From assembly GCA_031772625.1 (NCBI GenBank), contig CM062818.1, positions 214,141,742 through 214,205,741 on the forward strand: DNA of 64,000 nucleotides, written 5' to 3'. Made by a program: the position numbers and the translations under genes. The notes beneath the pieces were generated by a model. The model was not told the origin of the DNA. It did no database searches and was given only the letters and a program-made list of their open reading frames with translations. Positions 1 through 10,772 of the stretch are shown here, piece by piece. The DNA is from Pinus tabuliformis. Taxonomy: Eukaryota; Streptophyta; Pinopsida; Pinales; Pinaceae. Position 1 is the first letter of the stretch. Each line of letters begins with the position of its first letter.

Positions 1-4
1 AAAA

Positions 5-1711
5 TTGAACATAAGGGTAAAAGATATTCCAGAGGAGCATAGGATTGATGTGTTCATAGGGTCTTTAAAGGATAATATCCAACATGATGTGCGCCTTTGG
101 GAACCTGATTCATTAGAGAAGGCATTCAGGTTAGCAAGAAAAATGGAAAGCAAAATTATGGCAACTAGGAAGCATACCATTCACAACTATAAAGACGGAA
201 GTGTTGTTGCCCATAGTCTTCCACAACCTACAAGGTTGACACCACAACAATTGGAAGAAAAAAGAGCAAAAGGGCTTTGTTACAATTGTGATAGCAAATA
301 CACAAAAGGTCATAAGTGTGCTGAGAAGAAATTATTCTACATAGATTGTGAAGAGGAAGAAGAAAAGGAGCAAGAAAGGTCAAAAGAAGAGGATATATTC
401 CAGGAACAAAGCCTAGATGAAGAACAAATAAATCCGACCATATCTTGTAATGCATTGGCGGGAATTACCACTCCTCAAACCATCAAGATAGAAGGACAAA
501 TCAAGAAGAAAAAGGTAATAGTGTTGATTGATTCAGGAAGCACCCACAATTTTATTCATTGTAGGGTAGCAAAAGAATTGAATTGCTTCCTATATCCAGC
601 ACCAGAGTGTCAAGTGATGATTGCAAATGGAGGAACAATAAATTGTTCTGGAAAGTGCCATAATATCAAGCTATCCATGGGAGAATATGTATTGACTAGC
701 CCAATGCTTTCCATTCCAATGGGAGGTGCTGATGTTGTACTAGGAGTCCAATGGCTACAATCCTTGGGTACAATAGCTTTTAATTTTCAAGAACTTTTCA
801 TGAAATTTTCTGTGGAAGGAAAGGAAGTTGAATTAAGGGGTATTGCAGGGAAACCAGGAAAGATAATCAGCTCTAATGGCATGACAAAGCTTCTAAAAAA
901 GGAGCAAAGAGGTGTAATTGCACAATTATGTTCGCTAGATGTTTCCACATTGGAATCATCTATTTCTCCAGATCTCCAAAAAGTCCTGGACAATCATTCC
1001 AAGGTATTTGAGACTCCCAAAGGTCTCCCACCTATGCGTGATCATGATCATGCTATTCATCTGATTCCAGGAAGTGTTCCTCCAAACATCAGGCCGTACA
1101 GATATCCCTATGTCCAAAAAAGTGAAATTGAACGTATGGTTGCAGAAATGCTAGAGGCTGGTATAATTCAACCGAGTCAAAGTTCTTTCTCAGCTCCAGT
1201 AGTATTGGTGCACAAGAAGGATGGATCATGGCGCATGTGTCCAGATTATAGGGAGCTCAACAAGCTCACTATTAAAGATAAGTTCCCCATTCCTGTCATT
1301 GATGAATTACTGGATGAATTGCATGGATCAATTTACTTCACCAAGTTGGATCTTCGTTCGGGATATCATCAAATCAGAATGAAGATTGAAGACATTCCGA
1401 AAACGGCATTTAGAACTCATGAGGGTCATTATGAATTTTTGGTCATGCCTTTTGGCCTTACCAATGCACCTTCAACATTTCAAGGTTTGATGAATTCAAT
1501 TTTCAAACCATTCCTTAGAAAATTTGTGTTAGTATTTTTTGATGATATACTAATCTACAGCAAGTCTTGGAAGGATCATGTTGAACATGTTGACAGGTGC
1601 TACAACTATTGGAGGAGAAACAATTATATGCAAAAAGATCCAAATGTTTCTTTGGAGTCCAGGAGGTGGAATATTTGGGTCATATTGTATCTCATGAAGG
1701 AGTTAAGGTAG
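5..1711 (+). pseudogene. Element B gag C-terminus, protease and RT (frame 1 of the broken polyprotein)
   Basis: Open from the window edge, so no true start is visible. Residues 1-70 are the gag C-terminus. A zinc knuckle, [14 protein letters not shown], lies near residues 92-105, followed by a Glu/Lys-rich linker. The aspartic protease has the motif [12 protein letters not shown] near residue 173. RT follows from about residue 345, with [45 protein letters not shown] and the catalytic FFDDILIYS box. Similarity to RT stops at about 1596, where one base is missing in ACAGGTGC and the frame runs into about 38 unrelated residues before a stop. The rest of RT continues in another frame from 1597. 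The protein would have copied the element's RNA; this copy cannot make a fused polyprotein without a frame change. The missing base could also be an assembly error. Confidence 0.92.
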
Positions 1712-3789
1712 ACCCTAGCAAAATTAAAGCCATTAAGGAATGGAAAATCCCCACATCCATAAAGCATCTGCGAGGATTTCTTGGGTTGACAGGGTATTAT
1801 CGCAAGTTTGTTAAGAATTATGGGAGAATAGCAGCACCTCTAACAACATTATTGAAGAAAGATTCATTTTCATGGACTCCGGAAGCAACAAAGGCCTTTG
1901 AACATCTTAAAGAGGCAATGTGCCAAGCACCGGTCTTAGCTACACCGGACTTCACAAAAACCTTTATTGTGGAATGTGATGCTTCAGGAAATGGAATTGG
2001 TGCTGTTCTAATGCAAGATGAAAGACCCATTGCTTTTGAAAGTCGTCCAATCAAGGGAAAGTTTTTAAGCAAAGCTATTTATGAGAAGGAAATGTTGGCA
2101 ATACTCCATGCACTTAAGAAATGGCGACCCTACCTAATGGGAAGACACTTCAAGGTAAAAACGGATCATGATAGCCTTAAATACTTTTTAGAACAAAGAT
2201 TATCCTCTGAAGAGCAACAAAAGTGGGTCACAAAGATGTTGGGTTATGACTTTGAAATCATCTACAAAAAAGGGAAGCAAAATGTGGTGGCAGATGCACT
2301 CTCAAGAAAGGATGAGGATGTGGAAGCATTGTTGTGTGCCATTTCTATTATCCAACCAGATTGGATAAACGAAGCAAAGGAGGAATGGAAGAATGACGAA
2401 GAAGTGTGGGCACTTATTCGAAAGCTACAACAAGATTCCAGTACTTCTGATACATTTAGCTGGCAAAATGATTCGTTATGGTACAAAGATCGCTTATACC
2501 TCTGTAAGAATTCCCAGCTAAAACAAAAGATTCTTATGGAATTGCACACTTCTCCCTTAGGAGGGCACTCAGGATTTTTAAAAACTTACCACAGGGTTAA
2601 GAAGGAATTTTTTTGGGATGGCCTTAAATCAGATATTCAAAAGTTTGTGGCGGAATGTTTGGTTTGCCAACAAAATAAAGTTGAAACAATTAAGACACCG
2701 GGTCTATTACAACCTTTATCCATTCCAAGCCAACGTTGGGAGGAGGTTTCAATGGATTTTATCACAGGTTTACCCAAGTCTGAGGGAAAGAGTGTCATCA
2801 TGGTGGTAGTTGACAGACTTACCAAGTATGCACACTTTTGTGCATTATCACATCCATTTAAAGCCAGTACAGTTTCTACTGCATTTATGGAAACAGTTCA
2901 AAAGCTACATGGAAACCCAAAGATTATTGTAAGTGACAGAGATCCCATTTTCACTGGAAATTTTTGGACAGAATTATTTTCTTGTCTTGGTACTCAGTTA
3001 GCTCATAGCTCATCTTATCATCCTCAATCTGATGGGCAAACTGAGATAGTAAACAAATGTTTGGAAGGATATCTTCGTTGCTTTGTATCTGATAAACAGA
3101 CACAATGGGTCAAATGGTTGCCTCTGGCTGAATGGTGGTATAACACTTCCTTCCATACAGCAACAAAAATGACCCCATTTATGGCACTTTATGGGTATCA
3201 ACCACCATCCATCACATCATATTTAAGAGAAAATTCTAAGGTTCAGGCAGTGGAACATCACATCGAACATCAACAACAAGTCCTCCAACTCTTAAAGGAT
3301 AACCTCGTGTTGGCACAAAATAGAATGAAACAACAGGCAGATCAACATCGCAGTGAAAGAAGTTTTGATGTAGGTGATTGGGTATTCCTACGGCTACAAC
3401 CATATAAGCAAATGTCCCTAAAGCAAGCTAAGAAGGATAATAAATTATCACCAAAGTATTATGGTCCGTACAAGGTGTTGCAAAAGATTGGTACTATGGC
3501 ATACAAATTGGAGCTTCCTGCAGCTTCTCGATTGCACCCAGTTTTCCATGTTTCATGTTTAAAGAAGGTTATAGGCGACAAGCTCCCAGTTCAAACAATA
3601 TTGCCAGAACTTGACGAGGAAGGAAAAATTATATTGGAACCGAAAGCAGTCACAGAAACAAGAACTCGACAGCTACGAAATCGATCAATTTCAGAGTATC
3701 TTATCAAGTGGAAGAACTTATCCGCTGAAGATTCCACATGGGAGGATGAGAATTTTATGCAGAAGTATCCAGAACTACTCAAGCGTTGA
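1597..3789 (+). pseudogene. Element B RT thumb, RNase H, integrase and chromodomain (frame 2)
   Basis: Continues the polyprotein after the RT frameshift; 1597 is the frame junction, not a start codon. Residues 1-110 are the RT thumb and connection ([24 protein letters not shown]). RNase H spans about 120-235 ([30 protein letters not shown]). The integrase HHCC zinc domain lies near residues 315-360 ([18 protein letters not shown]). The DDE core has all three acidic residues: [17 protein letters not shown] and [20 protein letters not shown] segment leads to a C-terminal chromodomain ([17 protein letters not shown]) that ends at the stop. In chromoviruses this domain directs integration to marked chromatin. 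The whole stretch is uninterrupted, so the element is recent or slightly miscalled. Confidence 0.93.
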
Positions 3790-3804
3790 GGACAACACTT
3801 TTTT

Positions 3805-3816
3805 GAAGGAGAGGGG
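3805..3816 (+). other. Element B polypurine tract
   Basis: GAAGGAGAGGGG lies between the polyprotein stop and the LTR start, where plus-strand DNA priming is expected. Confidence 0.8.
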
Positions 3817-3818
3817 CA

Positions 3819-4151
3819 TGTTGGGTCCCTATAATACTAGTGATTACCCCATTACTATTGTAGTTATACCCCTTATTTATATTGTTGTGCCCCTATTACC
3901 CCCATATTGTTATTTCTGTGCCCCATAGAATCCCTCTATTGTTATTTTTGTGGCTTTATATTATTATTGTTAGGTCGGCTGGATTATATTGTGACTCCTT
4001 AGACTCCTATATATAGAAAGGAGGTTTTGTCATTTGTATCATCCAAGAATTGTTCATTTATGTAATGTAAAGGAGGTTGCCCCCTCGAAGAGGCTGAATT
4101 CTAAGGCGTTGATCTTTCTTTTCTATCTTTTCTTGAGCTGGTTTCATAACA
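3819..4151 (+). repeat. Element B 3' LTR (333 bp)
   Basis: Starts TGTTGGGTCC just after the polypurine tract and ends TTTCATAACA, giving the TG...CA ends expected of an LTR. A TATATATAGAAAG stretch near 4010-4020 is a plausible TATA box for LTR-driven transcription. The 5' partner LTR is outside the window, so the boundaries rest on the PPT, the TG/CA ends and the return of element A sequence at 4152. Confidence 0.88.
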
Positions 4152-5997
4152 CTCTCGGACCATGACTTGAGGAAGAGACCCTTCAACAACCCCAAAAACG
4201 CAGATTTCTAGTTCTCGCATGAGCTTTGGAGTTTGTTGTCTTGATTCAGTAATTGGTTCATTTCATCGTCATATTTTCCTATCACTCTCTTTCTGTAATA
4301 ATATCTCACTCATATTCTCATTTCCTTCAGCACTTTCTTCATGCATAATATATGCGGAAGCTAATAAATCACATCTTAATCAGATTATACCTGTGGATTT
4401 CCTTACCGTCCGATCCACAACAAACCTGACCAATCGTCGTCAACCACGTGTCGCATATTCATTTCAATGTTTGACTTTAGGCACTCCAAATCTCCACCGT
4501 TAATCTATTTCGCTTGATCCAATGGCTATCGCATCACCCGCTCGCCAACTAGCTTGGTCGATCTCCACCGTTGATCAATCTCGCATGATCCAATGGCTAT
4601 CGTGCAATCTCACGTGAATTCTTGCACGACCGATATTCGATCGAGAGCGCGCGAGAAAAGTGGTTTTCCCATGCTACGTGTCACTCACTTAGGCTAATCG
4701 CATGAAATTTAGGAATATCACTTACAGCTCTTAGGGTGCGCGAGATACTGCTTACCACCTATGAAGACCGCTCCATCGCATCACCTGCTCGCCAACTAGC
4801 TTGGTCGATCTCCACCGTTGATCAATCTCGCATGATCCAACGGCTATCGTGCAATCTCATGTGAATTCTTGCACGACTGATATCCAATCGAGAGCACACG
4901 AGAAAAGTGGTTTTCCCGTGCTACGTGTCACCCACTTAGGCTAATCGCGTGAAATTTAGGAATTTCTCTTACAGCTCTTAGGGCGCGCGAGATACTTCTT
5001 ACCACCTACGAAGACCGCTCCATCATTCCACACGTTTCCACCCTTCTATCGACATGTGACTTGATGTGACCCATCCATATGTTAACATAGTCTCCTACGA
5101 TAAGATCTCCGCCGCTCATCTTCCATTAATCATGTTCATTGATCTGATTGATCCAATAGTTCCTGTGCACTGCTGCTTCATTACTTCTTCCTTTCGCTGA
5201 TTTCAATCTTCGATTGCTCTTCTTCTTGACTCCTTCCCGAACTTTGTTCTACGTATAATTTAAAAGCTGCCACTCTTGAGCTTTGATTTGGTTATTCAAT
5301 CAGACTCTAACATTGTCTAATCATCACAATACTCCTCTAAGCACTGTCCTCTCTCTCGGATTCTTGTTGAATTCCCTGCACACTTATGTTATGCAGAATT
5401 ACTCTAATCCACACACAGTTCATAATTCAATTACTCAATACACACCACACTATCCAAACACTCCATAGACCTTCTAGCCATCCTCAACCACCTTCCATCC
5501 ACCTGTCACATCTACAAGAACAATTAAATTGCATGCTTGATTTTACCAAAAAACCAAAAAAGTGAAAACAGATTTAGTTTAGTTTCCTTGCTTACACATT
5601 AGTATGGTTTGATGCTCTTTACTTTTGTAACTTAGATAGCAGCATTAGGTTAGTGTTGATTTAGCAATTCTTCTTAGCATAGTTGTTTAAATGGTTAATT
5701 AGGATATGGTGTGATTTAGCATTACATGTTGTTTTCTTCATTACTGCAGTAGAGTAGCTCTCTTAGAATAGATTTGCTCTTCTTCCATCAAAGAATCAAG
5801 CTTCTTCTGACTCTATAGAAGTCTGGCTTGGAACCCTTGGGGTCTCTCGCTAGATGAATACTGACAACAGGCGGGACTTTCACTTTTACTTGTGCATATA
5901 GCATTGTCACCTCCAAGTTTGTATGAACCCCGGGTTGATAAGTAAAGTTGGTAGCCCAAGAGTTGCAGCATCCTTGCTGCAATACTGGTGCTCATCA
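4152..5997 (+). repeat. Element A 5' LTR, distal part
   Basis: Matches 41636-43541 along its whole length with scattered substitutions and small indels, and ends GCTCATCA immediately before the PBS. Its first roughly 840 bp lie left of the window, displaced by the chromovirus insertion. It includes a 247-bp tandem repeat. No coding sequence is supported inside it. Confidence 0.92.
4528..5021 (+). repeat. 247-bp tandem duplication inside element A LTR
   Basis: Two consecutive copies begin ATCGCATCACC at 4528 and 4775. Each contains CTTGGTCGATCTCCACCGTT, CTACGTGTCAC and GCTTACCACCTA or a one-base variant of it. The equivalent in the 3' LTR (about 42008-42575) has a third, partial unit, so copy number changed after the element inserted or during its replication. 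The repeats carry ACGTG cores that plant bZIP factors commonly bind; any regulatory role is inference. Confidence 0.85.
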
Positions 5998-6002
5998 CAT
6001 TT

Positions 6003-6020
6003 TGGCGCCATTGTCAGGGA
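6003..6020 (+). other. Element A primer binding site
   Basis: TGGCGCCATTGTCAGGGA starts five bases after the LTR end. It closely matches the TGGCGCCGTTGCCGGGGA-type PBS of Athila/Tat elements, so a host tRNA would have primed minus-strand synthesis here. Confidence 0.88.
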
Positions 6021-6293
6021 GGTGTCTGAGTAGAATGTGATTACTGCTTTCTTTTCTTCTATTTCTAGTCTTCAATTTTCTGCCATTAGTTTATTTCTAC
6101 AAAAGTAATCTAGTAGCTTCCTTTCTTTCAGTGGTCATTATTTGCTTTCATTTCCATTCTGCAAGTATAATTTTGATTCAGCAAGTAACTTTTCTTTCTG
6201 TCAGTAGTTTTCATTCAATCAGCAATTTCATTTCTGCAAATTACTTTCCAGCTAAAAACTCCTACAAAAACCAACCCAAAAACATTTCCTTTC

Positions 6294-6485
6294 ATGCTTC
6301 GTAAGAATAGGGACAGTTTAGGGAAATTCTTTCCAAATACCCCCACTGCATCCAATAGCCAACCTTCTCTCTTCTTTGGTGGTTGTGAACTGAAGGAACC
6401 TTTAGGTGAGCAACCTGACATATTTGAAGAACCTACAGGGGAAGAAGAAGAAGAGGAACCCATTCCAATTGAACCAATGTGTTAG
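6294..6485 (+). CDS. Small acidic leader ORF, function unknown
   Basis: A 63-codon ORF with a complete ATG and stop. The protein has a basic start (MLRKNRDSLGKFF) and a strongly acidic C-terminal half (TGEEEEEEPIPIEP). I do not recognise it. Short acidic ORFs occur in long leaders of Athila/Tat elements, and it could equally be chance. It sits 0.27 kb after the PBS and 1.3 kb before the next ORF. Confidence 0.25.
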   Translation: MLRKNRDSLGKFFPNTPTASNSQPSLFFGGCELKEPLGEQPDIFEEPTGEEEEEEPIPIEPMC

Positions 6486-7175
6486 AGTTGGTATTGTCAT
6501 CCCTCCGTCAAAAATCATATCCTCTTGTTGCATTTCATGTTAGGTGTCCTGCCCAGTCATTTGCATTCCATTAGGCACATAGATCATCTGACGGCAGTGG
6601 CATTCCTCCAGTTTCCCTCATGTTATCTACCTACTGGCTCATGTTTGTTCATTTAGAAACACACACAGTCTTCTTTTTATCTTGAAAATTGCAAAAGTTT
6701 TCTTTAGAGTTTCATGGTCAATTAGGTCTAGGGTTTCATTAGGGCTTCGTCCAAAATGTGTTAAAATGTCCAATAATTGCTAGCAGGCCATGAGGAGGTT
6801 GCAACATCACAGAGTATTTAGCATTTATTGTACAAAAATCATGAAAATTTTTGTTTTCCTCATTGTAAATCCATTCATCTGCATCGTGGTTTCTTTCCTT
6901 AGCCCAAAATCTCCAATACCTGCAAAAACAAGCAAGCTCAGGTCATTAAACTCATCACAAAGTGAAAAAGCAGTGAAAAAGTTCAAAAACAGAGTTTAAA
7001 GATAAAGTCAAATACAAAACATTATAAAAGTGGGTTTCATGAGCCAAAATTTCAAAAGCTCTTGGTTTATAAGCAATGCCTTCATTTGTAAAGTTCATTT
7101 GCCAAAGACAAGTAAGACAAAGTGATTTCGTTGAGCTAGAGGAAAAAATTGGGTGAAAATTGCTCCTGGTGACTA

Positions 7176-7227
7176 GCGCGGCGCACTGGGCAGGAGGCGC
7201 GGCGCATTGGGCGTGCTGCGCGGCGCA
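7176..7227 (+). repeat. Three GCGCGGCGCA decamers at 21-bp spacing
   Basis: Perfect copies start at 7176, 7197 and 7218, embedded in otherwise AT-rich leader DNA. Related GGCGC...TGCATAGAG phrases recur at about 9724-9760, also outside coding sequence. Function unknown; a protein-binding or packaging role is only a guess. Confidence 0.7.
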
Positions 7228-7792
7228 TATAGCCAGGAAGTCCGAAAAACCTCCAAACTTGCTCCAATCACCCGAAATCACGTGGAACGGTCTTGATTCA
7301 AGTAGGTAGCATCTTCAAAGCTGTATTTCATCTAAGTTTGACGATGGTTTGATGGTGTGTTTTTTATGGTGCTTGTGAGAAGCAATCAAACCCTACTTTT
7401 TAAAAAACAACTTGCTACCTAGGGTTTGAAAACCTATTTTGCTACCAAGTTCATCATCCCTCCATTACTCCCCTATCCCATTTATTCCTGAATTTCATTG
7501 TTCCCTAAGTTCCCCAACCCCCTAAATTCACTAATCCCTTATCCCAAGTTCCCTTTCCCAAAATCCTAATTGTAAAATCCCAAACCCTAACCCTATACAA
7601 AACACCCATAATATCCCATTTTTCCCTAGCTAACTCTGTCCCAACAGTCCCTAAATTCCCATTATTTTTCCCTCTCCTAACAGTCCCTTGTTTCACTGTT
7701 TTCCCTTGGTAGCAGAGGTCAAACAATCATCAAAGGCAGTCCAACACAGTTTCAGCACCTATTTCTCCAAGCCAATTTGTCTATCAGCAGTT

Positions 7793-9289
7793 ATGGCATC
7801 TTATCCTTCATATGATTATGAAGAAGAGACCCAAAGTGATTCACCCACGGAGGGACATGCACCCAGGAGGCCTCATAGAGGTGGCAGACATATCAGAGAA
7901 GAACCTACCACTCTTACCGAGTTGCAGGCCTGCCCTCTTGCCCTCTTTTGTTTCTAGCATCAGTCATGTTATGAATTTTGCGAGAAGGTTTCTCATATTC
8001 AGTTTCATCGTGAGTTGGCTCGCTTATTTGTGTTGCATTTGCATGGTGATCAAGCCACTCTTGCCGGTGTTACTTTCACATTAACACCAGAAACCATTTC
8101 ATTGGCAACCGGCATACCAAACATTGGAGAACCATGGAATAAGAGACAGAAGATTGACCGGCAACACTATGAACCATACATCAAACCTGGTTTTCTGAGG
8201 CAACTTAAGAGAGTGTTTCCTTTTCGGTTTCTCAAGGATGAGTATGCTCCTTTAATGAAACTCATCATGAAGTATTTCACCTGTGAGGGCCGGTTCTCCC
8301 GCTTGTATGCTTATCACATCAGGCTGCTGATGCATTTCACTCGGGTGCGAATGATGAACATTCCTTATTTCATATGCCGAAACATAGAAAGGATGACCAC
8401 TCTTGCGTAGCACAAGACCCCTCAGCAGCAGTTTAACAGTCTTTATCATTTTGCTCTCATCAAAATTGTGGTCATTCATCAGCTTGGTTTACAGGGCATC
8501 ACTTGGGATGACTTCATCTCTCGTGAGTATTTCAGAGCTTCACAGGGACCTTCAGAGGTTGGGCATGAGACAGGTGGACCTTCTTATCAGCAGGGCCATG
8601 AGACCGCTAGTATGCCGGTGTTCATCTCCTATCAGAGGGGCACTAGACGGTTGTTTGCAGCAGCGAAGCGAGTGTTATCTCCACCCAGGGTGGAAGGGGC
8701 CTCGCTTCCTCCATCAGCACAGCAGGTTCAGGACCGAGGCAAGAGGCCTCTACAGGAGGAAGGACCATCAAGTGAGCGAGAGACTGATTTCATCCTCATT
8801 GAGGGTGATGATACTGACATGGGCCCACAAAGTGCAAACCTTAGACAGATCATCAAGGAGTAGCAGGCGGACATTGATGCCTTGTCCACCAACTTGGATA
8901 GAGCCCAGTGGACTATATAGTATTTGGAGCAGAGGAACAAGCAGCTTGAAGATCAGCAGGTGGTGATGGAGTTACAGAACATTCGTCAAAACCACCAAAG
9001 TTCCCGAAGGAGGAGGATAGAGTTCACTTCATTGGAGCAAGAGATCAATGTTGATCGAGAGTCATGGCTTGAAAGAGTCAATACCCACTTGGAGAGGAAG
9101 CTAGAGAAGGCAATAAATGAGAAGAACATGCTTAGAAATTTTTCATATCATTATTTGTCCCGGAACTTGGTGTGCCAAGCAAGAATCAGGAATTTGAAAG
9201 CAAAGCTAAAGAGAGCATCAAAAAGGAAAAAAGAGGATGAAGGACTTCAAATCTTGGCTGAGGCTTCCTTGGCCCATCAAAGCACTTGA
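7793..9289 (+). pseudogene. Element A upstream ORF (before gag), unknown-function domain plus coiled coil
   Basis: A single reading frame of 498 codons from ATGGCATCTTATCC to TGA at 9287, interrupted only by four TAG codons (7955, 8408, 8861, 8918) and no frameshift. The N-terminus is acidic then basic (DYEEETQSD, RRPHRGGRH). Codons about 75-205 form a conserved-looking block with LAGVTFTLTPETIS, GIPNIGEPWNKRQKIDRQ, FPFRFLKDEYAPL and MKYFTCEGRFSRLYAYHIRL. Codons about 375-495 are heptad-rich and highly charged (LEQEINVDRESWLERVNTHL), a likely coiled coil. No retroviral enzyme motif or membrane segment is visible. The central block resembles the downstream ORF at 17330. Extra ORFs upstream of gag are known in Ogre/Tat elements, but their role is unknown. 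Confidence 0.75.
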
Positions 9290-10772
9290 TAGAGAAGACT
9301 CAACCCAAATTTCAAGAAATTTGGGGCAATTTTTGCATTTTTGTAAATTTTTGGCACGAAAAACAGAGTTTTTCTCCCTATGCGTCACGCCACGTGGCAC
9401 TCGCTTTTGCTAGAGGGCTCTAAATCAAAAAAACTTTGCATTTCTAGATTTTTCATGGAAAGTTATGCTTTCCTACCTATGGCCAAGAAATTTGGGCAGG
9501 TTTTGAGCCCTCAAAAGGTCAAAAAACACTCAAAAAATGACCTCACTGCCCCTATTTTGACACACAGGAAGCAGTGTTGGGAGAATGGACTTTTGGAGGG
9601 GCAAATGGAGGCCAAATTGAAAAATTCCACTTGGGTTGGAAAGTAGACAGGCAGACCTTTCCAGCAAGCACACCTGGAGCTCATTTGGACATTGGGAAGG
9701 CCTCCAAAAGTGGGTCCAAACAGGCGCTATGCATAGAGAATCAGGCGCGGTGCATAGAGGAAAAATTGCCAGTTTTACCAAGTTTTGCTTTGCTTTTCGC
9801 CCAGTTTCGCCTAGTTTGAATTTTTCACTTTCCTAATGGAAAATTTATGATGTAATTTGATGAACTTTGATGGATTATGATGTAAATATGTTGGATTTTC
9901 ACTTGTAGAGGTAGATTCATCAGTTTAGAGGTTGTTTCAAACTGAATGGATCAGTTTCCTTGTTTTTAGAGGCATGTTGTTATGTTGCCTAGTTTCTAGT
10001 TCTCAGTTTAGAATCAGTTGGATCAGCTCCTAAAATCATGAGCTCGACCCCTAGAGGCAAGGATGAGCTATGTTTGTCTATATTATGTTGTTTTCAGTCA
10101 TTAGCATGGTTGGACTCTTGTGAAAGCCTTGAGCTTCATTGTACATTCACTTTCAGTATTTTGGCTAAGGAATTGAGACCAGGATTTGCAGCACTCTTTG
10201 GTATTCATGTAGAAATGTGTATTGGTACAGTGCTTCTCTTTGTAATTGTGAATTTTGTTTATGTATGCCATCATCTATCTTATTTCTTCTGAACTAAACA
10301 AACAAGAGTGTAAGTAGAATTCATTGAAAATGCAATGCTCTACTTGAAGTTTGCTTTAGTTGTTTGATGTTTTCAGCTGTTTGGGGAGGATTCATGATTT
10401 CCCTTACCCTCTTCAACACCTCACCTGTCTTTTCCCTCCATCTCATTAAAATTTAAGTGCCAAAACGATCGCCTACCTTTCCCCATCGAGATCTCTGCAG
10501 AACTGAGCCTCAATCCCCGCACCCCAAAATTTGCTTTCCCCTTGATTCCAACAAAACCCCCAAAAAATTAAATCAAAGCCTTGTACTTCATACCTAGCCT
10601 AAAATTAGTTTTTATTTCAGTCATCTCAAGCCCCATCAATTATCTTTTGCTGAGATTGACCCGGAGAGAGCCCTCTCCTATCCTCGTAGGGCTAGCTACG
10701 AGGCTGAGCGTGGTTTGATGTTGGCCCTGGATCCTACCTTTTTAGCCTGAGGTAAATCTAGGCACTAACACA
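9290..10772 (+). other. Element A spacer between upstream ORF and gag
   Basis: No supported gene in about 1.5 kb. It contains two GGCGC-TGCATAGAG phrases (about 9724-9760), a T-rich tract, and near 10650-10720 a GACCCGGAGAGAGCC stretch leading to the gag start. Short ORFs here show no recognisable protein features. It may hold the splice or ribosome-access signals separating the two ORFs, but none can be pinned down. Confidence 0.55.

Larger units (their letters stand above)
1..4151 (+). mobile_element. Element B: 5'-truncated Ty3 chromovirus, 3' end and LTR present
   Basis: The 3' part of a Ty3/gypsy chromovirus; its 5' LTR and gag start lie left of the window. The order gag zinc knuckle, protease, RT, RNase H, integrase, chromodomain, PPT, LTR is complete from base 1. 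The LTR ends in ATAACA at 4151 and is followed by CTCTCGGACCATGACTTG. The uninterrupted version of that flank is at about 41633 in the 3' LTR of element A, so B inserted into A's 5' LTR. CTCTC at 4152-4156 is the likely 5-bp target duplication. The short LTR suggests a Reina- or Galadriel-like chromovirus, but the clade is not settled. Confidence 0.93.
6021..7792 (+). other. Element A leader between PBS and the upstream ORF
   Basis: About 1.8 kb with no confident gene. It is pyrimidine-rich and T-rich. Of note are a small ORF at 6294-6485 and three GC-rich decamers at 7176-7227. The stretch 7440-7690 is full of CCCTAA, TTCCC and CCCATT phrases, giving a low-complexity C-rich leader just before the ORF start at 7793. 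Confidence 0.6.

Noticed and set aside
1546..1560. FFDD instead of YxDD in the chromovirus RT as a possible lost active site
   Set aside because: FFDDILIYS is a normal form in plant chromoviruses.
4219..4503. ORF in element A LTR (also at 41700-41894)
   Set aside because: The two LTR copies do not keep the same reading frame length; LTR sequence, not a gene.
7793..9289. Host gene upstream of gag
   Set aside because: It lies between the PBS and gag of element A on the same strand, and its domain recurs after pol in the same element.
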